From an uncultured Bacteroidales bacterium (GTDB lineage: Bacteria; Bacteroidota; Bacteroidia; Bacteroidales; WCHB1-69): DNA of 5,170 nt. Of the stretch, positions 1 through 5,170 are shown piece by piece; within the stretch, counting starts at the first letter, position 1, and the number at the start of each line of letters is the position of its first letter. The DNA is taken from assembly GCA_900321845.1 (NCBI GenBank), contig ONXT01000005.1, positions 1 through 5,170 of the forward strand, given 5' to 3'. The notes under the pieces are model-generated. The model made no database searches. It was not told the DNA's origin and saw only the letters and a list, made by a program, of their open reading frames with translations. The position numbers and the translations under genes are program-made.

Positions 1-198
1 CAAGTTGATGTTCTGGTTCTTCAATTCTTCCAGAACGAAATTCTTGCGGTAGTCGTACTGGTCGGCAAGAACTGCGAATTTCGACAGTTCATCGACAGAG
101 TGCTTGATGTTGGTAGTGAAAATGTTCTTTTCGCCTTCGAAAACAGCGATTTTAGTGGAGGTGGCTCCAGGATTGATGGCAAGAATTTTGTTTCTCAT
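1..198 (-). CDS. buk: Butyrate kinase, N-terminal part (runs off left edge)
   Basis: The first 66 codons of a minus-strand gene are present; the start ATG is the complement of 196-198 and the reading frame is open to base 1. The protein opens MRNKILAINPGATSTKIAVF, which is the phosphate-binding strand-loop of the acetokinase (ASKHA) superfamily. The NPGATSTK form at residues 9-16 is typical of butyrate and branched-chain acid kinases, whereas acetate kinases carry N-C-G-S-S-S. DQYDYRK at residues 47-53 also fits the butyrate kinase pattern. The enzyme interconverts butyryl phosphate plus ADP and butyrate plus ATP in the cytoplasm, the last energy-yielding step of butyrate fermentation. Family members are usually about 350-360 residues, so roughly four fifths lies outside the window. 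No clear Shine-Dalgarno sequence precedes the start. The lipoprotein gene 23 bp upstream suggests read-through transcription. The usual partner, phosphate butyryltransferase, is not upstream and could lie beyond the left edge. Isobutyrate or another branched-chain acid kinase is the main alternative. Confidence 0.88.
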   Translation of the reverse strand, partial: MRNKILAINPGATSTKIAVFEGEKNIFTTNIKHSVDELSKFAVLADQYDYRKNFVLEELKNQNINL

Positions 199-221
199 TA
201 CTAAAAATTATTGTTAGTTAA

Positions 222-620
222 TTATTCTGCTGGCATGTAGGTGGAAACGATTTTGGTTTCGCTGTATCCGGTACCGGCGTTGGTGCATACGTATGCGCGC
301 ACATAATAGATGGTGTCCGCAATGGCACCGGTGTATGTCTCGTCGAAGGCGGTGGAAGTGACATCTTCCATGGATATTACAGTCGTTACGTCTTCCCCTT
401 TATAAGTCGGGTCGGGCTTGAGACTGAACAGAAAGCCTTGTTCGTTGAAGTATTTGACTCCGCCGTTGTTTGTCACGGTGCCTTCGCAGTCCAAAAGGTA
501 CGTGGTGCCGCTGAGAATGGGAGTCACGGACAAATCAACGGTTGCAGGTTCGAATTTAGTGCAGCCGCTGCCTAAAATCAATAATAATCCTAAGATGACT
601 GAGAAAAAATACTTTTTCAT
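222..620 (-). CDS. Small lipoprotein with Fn3-like C-terminal motif
   Basis: This is a 132-residue protein of unknown function. Residues 1-19 form a lipoprotein signal peptide (MKK start, hydrophobic core YFFSVILGLLLIL) followed by LGSGC, with Cys20 as the probable lipidation site. The lipobox is slightly degenerate, as Bacteroidota lipoboxes often are. The mature part is predicted to be beta-rich. Its end, TIYYVRAYVCTNAGTGYSE at residues 103-121, matches the last strands of Fn3-like modules found in many Bacteroidota surface lipoproteins. There is room for only one module. Two further cysteines, C45 and C112, could form a disulfide if the protein is exported. I chose the ATG at complement 618-620 because it starts directly at the signal peptide; an in-frame ATG at complement 720-722 would add 34 residues and run through the promoter. 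The gene lies 23 bp upstream of the butyrate kinase gene on the same strand. No link in function to that enzyme can be read from the sequence. Confidence 0.83.
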   Translation of the reverse strand: MKKYFFSVILGLLLILGSGCTKFEPATVDLSVTPILSGTTYLLDCEGTVTNNGGVKYFNEQGFLFSLKPDPTYKGEDVTTVISMEDVTSTAFDETYTGAIADTIYYVRAYVCTNAGTGYSETKIVSTYMPAE

Positions 621-651
621 AATGATTGGCTTTTGTGTTAAAAATCGGTCG

Positions 652-659
652 CAAAAGTA
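652..659 (-). promoter_or_regulatory. Bacteroidota-type -7 box for the lipoprotein gene
   Basis: The minus strand reads TACTTTTG here, a perfect match to the TAnnTTTG -7 element used by the primary sigma factor of Bacteroidota. It lies 31 bp upstream of the lipoprotein ATG, which would leave a 5' leader of about 25 bases. I could not find a convincing TTTG -33 element at 19-21 bp; the nearest copy (complement 690-693) is about 30 bp away. Placement supports the downstream start choice for the lipoprotein. Confidence 0.55.
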
Positions 660-741
660 ATAAATTTTTCCGAATAATCGGAGCTCCCTCAAAATTAATC
701 TCAATAATCTCTTTTTCCTCATTTTGAATCAATTAAAATCG

Positions 742-749
742 TATTTTTG
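742..749 (+). promoter_or_regulatory. Bacteroidota-type -7 box for the pseudouridine synthase gene
   Basis: The plus strand reads TATTTTTG, a perfect match to the TAnnTTTG -7 element. It lies 29 bp upstream of the ATG at 779 and would give a leader of roughly 20-25 bases. A TTTG at 723-726 sits 15 bp upstream, closer than the usual 19-21 bp for a -33 element, so only the -7 box is called. Together with the opposite-strand box at 652-659 it forms a divergent promoter region. Confidence 0.55.
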
Positions 750-778
750 CAAATTCAAATTTTGGCTTATTATATATT

Positions 779-1933
779 ATGAAAAACAGCGATAATCCGC
801 AGGAAAAAAGAAGTTTCAACAAGGAACGTGCGGGCAGGAATGGCGGCGGCAGCCGTCGTCCGGCTACCCCCAGAAGGAATTTTAAACGTCAGAGTGCCGA
901 TGAAAACGGGGAAGGGGATCCCCGTCCGAGTCGCTCGTTCTCCGATGACCGTCCCCGCCGCGGCAACAATGGCGGTGAAGGACGCCCGAAGCGCAGTTTC
1001 GACAAGGAACGTCCGCGTCGTGACGGTGACCGCCCGAAACGCTCATTCCCCAAGGCTCCGCGCGAAGAGAGCGACGATAAGCGTCCGCGTCGTCGCGATG
1101 TGACTGCGGAGTCGGAAATTTTAACCGAAATCGTGGAAAGACGCAACCGCGAAGGCCGTCGCTCCCCTGAAAAGGTGAAAGTGCGCTCCCTCGAATTCGA
1201 GGAACAGTATATGCCCATTCGTCTCAACAAGTACATCGCGAATGCCGGCGTGTGCTCCCGTCGCGAAGCCGACACCCTGATTGAAGCAGGTGCCATCACC
1301 GTCAACGGCGTCGTCGTCACCGAGTTGGGACACAAGGTCTTGCCGACGGATGAAGTCCGTTTCGGCGACAAAATCCTGCAACGCGAAAAGCCGGTTTACA
1401 TCCTTCTCAACAAGCCGAAGGATTATATTACAACCATGTACGACGAATTCCAACGCCAGCATGTGATGCAATTGATCAAGGGCGCCTGCAAGGAGCGGGT
1501 TTATCCCGTCGGTCGCCTCGACCGCGACACAACCGGCCTGCTACTTTTCACTAACGACGGCGCCATGACCAAGAAACTGACACATCCTCGGAGCGAAGTG
1601 CGCAAACTCTACCATGTCACCCTCAACAAGAATCTCTCCTTCGCCGATATGCAGAAAATTGCCGATGGCGTTGACTTGGATGACGGCAAAATGGCGGTGG
1701 ATGAAATTGCGTATGTAGGCGAGCACAAAGACCAAGTCGGTGTCGCGATTCATTCTGGAAAGAACCGTATCATCCGCCGTATTTTTGAATCCCTGGGGTA
1801 TGAGGTCGTGAAGTTGGACCGCACGGTTTATGCCGGGCTCACCAAGAAGGATTTGCCGCGCGGTAGTTGGCGATTCCTCACTCCCGCTGAAATCAATATA
1901 TTGAAAATGAGCATCAAACAGTCAGAACGCTAA
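779..1933 (+). CDS. RsuA/RluB-family rRNA pseudouridine synthase with Arg-rich N-terminal tail
   Basis: This 384-residue protein isomerises uridine to pseudouridine in rRNA; a 23S target of the RluB type is most likely, but the target base cannot be read from sequence. Residues 1 to about 140 form a disordered, Arg-rich tail. An S4 RNA-binding domain follows at about 146-205, starting IRLNKYIANAGVCSRREAD. The catalytic domain then runs to about residue 375. Its core motif GRLDRDTTGLLLFTNDG at 245-261 carries the expected catalytic aspartate, D248. HSGKNRIIRRIFESLGYEV at 325-343 matches the conserved C-terminal motif of the family. RsuA/RluB proteins without the tail are usually about 230-300 residues, so the tail accounts for the extra length. 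The ATG at 779 follows an AT-rich leader and a -7 box, and no in-frame upstream start is apparent. The gene appears monocistronic, ending in a terminator that overlaps its stop codon. The catalytic domain is intact. Confidence 0.93.
   Translation: MKNSDNPQEKRSFNKERAGRNGGGSRRPATPRRNFKRQSADENGEGDPRPSRSFSDDRPRRGNNGGEGRPKRSFDKERPRRDGDRPKRSFPKAPREESDDKRPRRRDVTAESEILTEIVERRNREGRRSPEKVKVRSLEFEEQYMPIRLNKYIANAGVCSRREADTLIEAGAITVNGVVVTELGHKVLPTDEVRFGDKILQREKPVYILLNKPKDYITTMYDEFQRQHVMQLIKGACKERVYPVGRLDRDTTGLLLFTNDGAMTKKLTHPRSEVRKLYHVTLNKNLSFADMQKIADGVDLDDGKMAVDEIAYVGEHKDQVGVAIHSGKNRIIRRIFESLGYEVVKLDRTVYAGLTKKDLPRGSWRFLTPAEINILKMSIKQSER
809..1099 (+). repeat. Degenerate Arg-Ser-Phe repeats in the synthase tail
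   Basis: Codons 11-107 of the pseudouridine synthase encode a low-complexity stretch built on a loose unit of about 16-22 residues, best seen as RPKRSFDKERPRR (residues 69-81) and RPKRSF (85-90). R-[SN]-F recurs with Phe at 13, 35, 54, 74 and 90. I see no Val, Ile, Leu, Trp, Tyr or Cys in residues 2-107, so these five Phe are the only large hydrophobic side chains. About 30 of the first 130 residues are Arg. The stretch is probably disordered and RNA-binding; that is inference from composition. Confidence 0.75.
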
Positions 1934-1984
1934 TTCCCCCGATTAAACCGCAACCAATTTATCGGTTGATCTGCGTTCTGTTTT
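1923..1984 (+). terminator. Nested intrinsic terminator overlapping the synthase stop codon
   Basis: An exact 8-bp inverted repeat, CAGAACGC (1923-1930) and GCGTTCTG (1973-1980), is followed directly by TTTT (1981-1984). The 42-base interval holds a second hairpin, either CAACC (1951-1955) with GGTTG (1964-1968), or AACCG (1946-1950) with CGGTT (1963-1967). The left arm covers the last codons of the synthase gene and the TAA at 1931-1933 starts the loop. The T tract is short, so efficiency is uncertain, but position and symmetry fit a terminator between the synthase and the next gene. Confidence 0.6.
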
Positions 1985-2005
1985 CGTTCACAAAAACCCT
2001 TCCGC

Positions 2006-2434
2006 ATGAAAAAAAACATTGTTCTTTTGTTCGTCATCATTGTGACCGCCATTTCTTTGGACGTGCATGCCCAAACGACTGTGCGTCAGAAGGATAGGTG
2101 GGGAGATAAGTTGTTCTATGTGGATGGGTACACCCTTCGTCAGAAGGATCAGTGGGGGGCGAAACTCTTCTATTTCGATGGCACCACGATTCGCCTGAAA
2201 GACCAGTGGGGGGAGAAACTGCTCTACATGGACGGGAACACGGTTCGTGTGAAGGACCAGTGGGGGGCGAAAATCTATTATTTTGATGGCAATACCATCC
2301 GTCAGAAAGACCAATGGGGTGAAAAACTCTACTATCTGGATGGGAATGTGCTGAAGACCAAAGATCAATGGGGAACGCCGATTTATTATTTCGAGGGTGT
2401 CCCGCAAAGGTGGGTGATTGTCTGCATTATTTGA
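2006..2434 (+). CDS. Small exported protein of six 18-residue repeats (beta-flower-like)
   Basis: This is a 142-residue protein of unknown function. Residues 1-22 form a Sec signal peptide (MKKN start, hydrophobic core, VHA before the likely cleavage at Q23), so the product is probably periplasmic or secreted. Residues 25-132 are exactly six units of 18 residues with no gap. The consensus is T-[VI]-R-x-K-D-Q-W-G-x-K-L-[FY]-Y-x-D-G-N, and K5, D6, W8, G9, Y14 and G17 of the unit are invariant in all six. A short tail, PQRWVIVCII, ends the protein. Short periodic beta repeats with a Trp-containing hydrophobic tail recall the small exported proteins of Bacteroidota annotated as 5-fold beta-flower proteins. 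That is recollection of the pattern, not a search result, and six units here rather than five leaves room for a different fold. The gene follows the terminator at 1923-1984 and lies 30 bp before the KamB-like gene on the same strand. I found no perfect -7 box in front of it. Confidence 0.88.
   Translation: MKKNIVLLFVIIVTAISLDVHAQTTVRQKDRWGDKLFYVDGYTLRQKDQWGAKLFYFDGTTIRLKDQWGEKLLYMDGNTVRVKDQWGAKIYYFDGNTIRQKDQWGEKLYYLDGNVLKTKDQWGTPIYYFEGVPQRWVIVCII
2078..2401 (+). repeat. Six tandem 54-bp coding repeats
   Basis: Units start at 2078, 2132, 2186, 2240, 2294 and 2348 and fill 324 bp exactly. The protein core KD[QR]WG is kept in every unit while synonymous positions vary (for example AAG/AAA, GAT/GAC, CAG/CAA and GGG/GGT/GGA). 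This points to an old duplication held by selection on the protein, not recent slippage. Units 1, 3 and 5 carry an acidic residue at position 10 and a non-Phe residue at 15. Units 2, 4 and 6 carry Ala or Thr at 10 and Phe at 15. The array can therefore also be read as three 108-bp pairs. Confidence 0.9.
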
Positions 2435-2464
2435 TTCCGTTTCAAACAGATAACAGATCGATTG

Positions 2465-3484
2465 ATGTCCCTTTTCGACGAAATTTTCAAGTATAAGTCC
2501 ATATCTGTTGTCGGGATGGCAAAAAACACCGGCAAAACGGAGGCGATGAAGGTTTTGTTGGAGGCGTGTCGTTTGCGGGGGCATCGTATTGGAATCACCT
2601 CCATCGGAGTGGATGGTGAAAGCACCGACCAGGTGACGGGCACGCAGAAACCGGAAATCGTCTTGGCGGAGGGAAGTCTGTTTGTCACTTCGGAAAAGTA
2701 TTTCAAGGAGAGGAAGATGTCGGCGGAGGTTTTGGCGGTATCGCAGTCGTGGTCCGCTTTGGGGCGTTTGGTGACAGCGCGGGCCGTCACGCCTGGGAAA
2801 ATCATTCTCTCAGGGCCGGTAAGCACGGCGCGGATTCGTGAAGTGATTGACGACCTGCTGGGTTTGGGTGCGGAGACGGTTTTCGTGGATGGCGCGCTTT
2901 CCCGCAAAAGCCTTGGCTCCCCCAGTGTGACCGAGGGTCTCGTTTTGGCTACCGGTGCCGCTCTGTCGCCGAATCTGCACGAATTGGTGCGCAAAACCGA
3001 ATTCGTCTGCGACCTTGTGCGCCTCCCTCGTTACAATACCTCAATGTTGTCTCAACTGCTTGAAATTGAGCAGGGTATCTTTGCGATTGATGGCGATGAA
3101 CTCTATGATTTGGGGATTTCCTCCGCCTTCTTGCTTGAAAAAAAGAAAGCGGAGCTTTTCTCCCACGGGCATTGTCTGTTCGTGAGCGGGGCTGTCGGCG
3201 ACAAACTTTTGGAAATGATGAGGCTTCAGCCTGAAATTTCCGATACTACCTTGGTTATCAAGGATTTCACCAAGGTTTTCGCTTCGCAGTCCGCTTTCCG
3301 TGCTTTCTGTCAGAAAGGTGGAAAAATGCAGGTTCTGCTTCGTCCGCATTTGTTGGGTGTGTGCGTGAACCCGTGGTCTCCGTCTGGGTATGTCATGGAT
3401 TCCGAAAAGTTGCAGGCCGCCCTCACTGAGGCGTTGGGACTGCCGGTTTATGATGTGAAAAAACGTAACAGTAGATTGTCTTAA
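2465..3484 (+). CDS. kamB: P-loop protein, KamB-like lysine 5,6-aminomutase reactivase subunit
   Basis: This is a 339-residue cytoplasmic protein without signal peptide or membrane segment. It opens with a beta strand and a Walker A loop, SVVGMAKNTGKT, residues 14-25, with K24 and T25 placed to bind nucleotide phosphate. ITSIGVDGE follows at 44-52, and the hydrophobic strand TVFVDGA at 138-144 is a likely Walker B-like element with D142. VNPWSPSGY near the C terminus (301-309) is another distinctive motif. I recognise this arrangement from proteins annotated as KamB. With the MutS-like ATPase KamC, these are thought to reactivate the adenosylcobalamin- and PLP-dependent lysine 5,6-aminomutase KamDE in lysine fermentation. 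The assignment rests on recalled motifs; no kamC, kamD or kamE is visible here. An unrelated P-loop protein is the main alternative. I chose the ATG at 2465 over the TTG directly before it at 2462, which would add only one residue. The membrane-protein gene begins five bases after the stop, suggesting co-transcription. Confidence 0.68.
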   Translation: MSLFDEIFKYKSISVVGMAKNTGKTEAMKVLLEACRLRGHRIGITSIGVDGESTDQVTGTQKPEIVLAEGSLFVTSEKYFKERKMSAEVLAVSQSWSALGRLVTARAVTPGKIILSGPVSTARIREVIDDLLGLGAETVFVDGALSRKSLGSPSVTEGLVLATGAALSPNLHELVRKTEFVCDLVRLPRYNTSMLSQLLEIEQGIFAIDGDELYDLGISSAFLLEKKKAELFSHGHCLFVSGAVGDKLLEMMRLQPEISDTTLVIKDFTKVFASQSAFRAFCQKGGKMQVLLRPHLLGVCVNPWSPSGYVMDSEKLQAALTEALGLPVYDVKKRNSRLS

Positions 3485-3489
3485 GAGTC

Positions 3490-5170
3490 ATGGGAAGAAA
3501 TTTGAATGGTATTGGTTTGAGGAAACCCTTAATACGGCGGCGAGTGCTGCCTGCCGTGCTCACCTCGTCAATCACACTGCTCCTGATTGTCGCTTCCATC
3601 GTTTCCCACCTTCTGCTGACCCCCGAACAGGTCGCCAATTCCATGCCGCTAAGCACTTACATACTGGTTTTGTCGGTGGCTACCTTTTTGTGTATCATTG
3701 CCTCGATACTGCATTTTCTACAATTGAAGCCCAAGTTCCATCGCCACCCCAAAGTCGCCCTTGTCACCACGATTGTGTTAGTCATCATAACACGCATCTT
3801 TAGTATCCATTTTGCATTTCCGAAACTGCTGTATTCAAGCACATTCTTTTCACAATATTGCTATACGCTTTTTGAGCAGCCACATGTTTTGGGCGAGTTG
3901 GTCATTGATGCCTCCCTGCTGCTTTTCATTTCCATGCTGAGCATCAAATACCTCTTCATTTATCGTTACGGAGCGATCTGGGATCGCAAGGGCCTCTTTT
4001 GGTTCCTTTTTTCGGCTTTTTTGTTTGGGGTACTCCTTTTGTTTCCATTGTTCGTCACCATTTTGGATTCCATTGCGTACAGCAGCGACATTGTCATCAC
4101 GCCTGAGCGGATCATGTTCTTTAATGCTCATTCCTTCGGAGTGATTTTTGTGTTCTTCAGTTTTTCTGCCTGCTATATTACTTTGCAGCATAGGGCATTG
4201 CGAAGTGTTTATTACATCTTTCAGCGTAAAATTCCCCATTTCCTGCTCTTTTGCGGCATTGCTTTCGCCTTGGAATGTCTGGTAATCCTTACGTTTTTTC
4301 CTAAAATCGGTACCATCGCCAGTGTTTTTATCTTGATTGCGCAGTTCGTCTTCATCCTTGGATCGGTGCTTTTTATTCTTATGCTTCGCAACCGTTCACA
4401 GTTCATGATGGTGGCGGTGGCCATTGTGCTTTTCTCCACTGTGGTTGCGCTGCTGCTTTCAAAAGTCAATGCTGTCAAGAGCAGTGAACAACGGGATAAA
4501 TTTCTGTCGGAGCTGCTGGAGGAGAAAGAGCTGTACGATCAGGATGAAGGACTTGACGACGAGGTGATAGACAGCATCTACAACAGTGTTTATCATATGG
4601 ATATGCCGGTGTTGGGCAATGACTGGATTGTCAAATCGCCGAAGCACCTCAACCGCTCCTATCTGACCGAGAACTCGCTGCTTCCTGCATGTTATGCGTT
4701 TGCTTATATGGTTGACGGGCGGCTGGTTGACCAGTTCGGCATGTTCGACTATCAGCTGACCGATGAGTATTATCCCTCCGCCATTCAGTCGGACTCCATG
4801 CCGCAGGGCATTGATCAGCGGGGATATATCCATTATCCCTATCAGATAAATGCACATGAAAAGCTCATCGTGAGCGAGCGGAAAGAGACCTCATTTGACT
4901 TCGCCTCTGCCTTTGCGCTTTATTTCATTGCGTATGTGTTTTTCTATTTGATTGTTGCGGCATTTATCACGGTTTTCCTAAGAATTGATGCATTTCCGCG
5001 ATCATTGTATAATAATCTGTTGTGGACCTCTCTGGTGGCGTTGCTGGTGATTACGCTGGTTGGTAGCGTATTGTCGTTGGTGACCTATTCGCGGGGCGTC
5101 AATATTGAGCTTCAGGAGCGTGGCCGTGTTACTATGGCGGCCGTGCAGCGAAGTTTTATACGCACGGAGG
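3490..5170 (+). CDS. Large multi-pass membrane protein, probable sensor histidine kinase (N-terminal part, runs off right edge)
   Basis: An open frame of 560 codons runs from the ATG at 3490 to the window edge with no stop, so the C terminus is missing. About nine hydrophobic segments fill residues 20-324 (near 20-40, 56-77, 88-106, 138-158, 170-192, 212-232, 248-270, 276-298 and 306-324). A soluble, probably extracytoplasmic region follows at about 325-470, opening with an acidic stretch (LLEEKELYDQDEGLDDE, 342-358) and containing AYMVDGRLVDQFGMFDYQL at 405-423. Two more membrane segments lie near 472-497 and 511-532. After them comes NIELQERGRVTMAAVQRSF, helical and possibly HAMP-like. A multi-pass N terminus, a soluble domain with a GRLV...G...Y motif, then membrane helices and a signalling helix resembles large Bacteroidota sensor histidine kinases whose kinase domain would follow. 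No H-box or ATPase motif is visible, so this is inference. The gene starts five bases after the KamB-like gene and could respond to envelope or metabolic state. Confidence 0.6.
   Translation, partial: MGRNLNGIGLRKPLIRRRVLPAVLTSSITLLLIVASIVSHLLLTPEQVANSMPLSTYILVLSVATFLCIIASILHFLQLKPKFHRHPKVALVTTIVLVIITRIFSIHFAFPKLLYSSTFFSQYCYTLFEQPHVLGELVIDASLLLFISMLSIKYLFIYRYGAIWDRKGLFWFLFSAFLFGVLLLFPLFVTILDSIAYSSDIVITPERIMFFNAHSFGVIFVFFSFSACYITLQHRALRSVYYIFQRKIPHFLLFCGIAFALECLVILTFFPKIGTIASVFILIAQFVFILGSVLFILMLRNRSQFMMVAVAIVLFSTVVALLLSKVNAVKSSEQRDKFLSELLEEKELYDQDEGLDDEVIDSIYNSVYHMDMPVLGNDWIVKSPKHLNRSYLTENSLLPACYAFAYMVDGRLVDQFGMFDYQLTDEYYPSAIQSDSMPQGIDQRGYIHYPYQINAHEKLIVSERKETSFDFASAFALYFIAYVFFYLIVAAFITVFLRIDAFPRSLYNNLLWTSLVALLVITLVGSVLSLVTYSRGVNIELQERGRVTMAAVQRSFIRTE

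Noticed and set aside
199..221. TAATTTTT close to a -7 box just before the butyrate kinase ATG (minus strand)
   Set aside because: It lacks the final G and lies so near the ATG that transcription would begin at or after the start codon.
418..660. Plus-strand open frame of 80 codons
   Set aside because: It lies antisense to the lipoprotein, resembles no family I know and has no start signals; it is the complement of a real gene.
621..722. In-frame upstream ATG that would extend the lipoprotein by 34 residues
   Set aside because: The extension is Arg- and Leu-rich, would bury the signal peptide inside the chain and runs through the perfect -7 box. The ATG at complement 618-620 begins directly at a classical signal peptide.
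889..1371. Minus-strand open frame opposite the pseudouridine synthase
   Set aside because: The Arg/Ser-rich translation is the antisense of a biased Arg-codon tract; codons match the synthase frame, which has clear domains.
2078..2401. CRISPR-like or satellite repeat reading of the 54-bp array
   Set aside because: There are no spacers, units differ at synonymous sites and the frame is kept throughout, so it is a protein repeat.
2462..2464. TTG as start of the KamB-like gene
   Set aside because: An ATG follows immediately at 2465 and the TTG adds only one residue; ATG is the simpler choice.
1988..2584. Minus-strand open frame of 198 codons with its own 18-residue periodicity
   Set aside because: Its repeats simply mirror the 54-bp repeats of the plus-strand gene. 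The plus frame has the signal peptide and the invariant KD.WG core.
2386..2994. Minus-strand open frame of 202 codons opposite the KamB-like gene
   Set aside because: No recognisable motif, and the opposite strand carries a clear P-loop protein with conserved motifs across the same region.
3850..4857. Several minus-strand open frames opposite the membrane protein
   Set aside because: The plus-strand frame is open for 560 codons with repeated hydrophobic segments; the opposite frames are fragmented and unrecognisable.

Overview
The window looks like a chromosomal segment of a member of the Bacteroidota, probably an anaerobic Bacteroidales. Three things point that way: two perfect TAnnTTTG -7 boxes with no clear Shine-Dalgarno sequences, a lipoprotein whose C-terminal half has the YYVRAY...NAGTGY pattern common in that phylum, and a pseudouridine synthase with a long Arg-rich N-terminal extension. 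GC content is moderate. I see no mobile element, CRISPR array, tRNA or rRNA.

Layout. On the minus strand at the left are the first 66 codons of a butyrate kinase (complement 1-198) and, 23 bp upstream of it, a small lipoprotein gene (complement 222-620). About 160 bp of AT-rich DNA with divergent -7 boxes separates these from the plus-strand genes. The plus strand carries an RsuA/RluB-type pseudouridine synthase (779-1933), which ends in a nested hairpin terminator. A second plus-strand group follows: a small secreted protein made of six exact 18-residue repeats (2006-2434), a P-loop protein resembling KamB, the reactivase subunit for lysine 5,6-aminomutase (2465-3484), and a large multi-pass membrane protein that runs off the right edge (3490-5170, 560 codons seen) and looks like the sensor half of a Bacteroidota histidine kinase.

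How the genes may work together. Butyrate kinase makes ATP from butyryl phosphate. A KamB-like protein would serve the B12-dependent lysine 5,6-aminomutase step of lysine fermentation, which ends in butyrate and acetate. The window therefore suggests an amino-acid-fermenting, butyrate-producing Bacteroidales, although the two genes lie in different transcription units and the rest of the kam pathway is not visible. The five-base gap between the KamB-like gene and the membrane protein suggests co-transcription. The most distinctive items are the repeat protein, whose six units alternate between two subtypes (three copies of a 36-residue pair), and the evenly spaced Arg-Ser-Phe motifs in the pseudouridine synthase tail.
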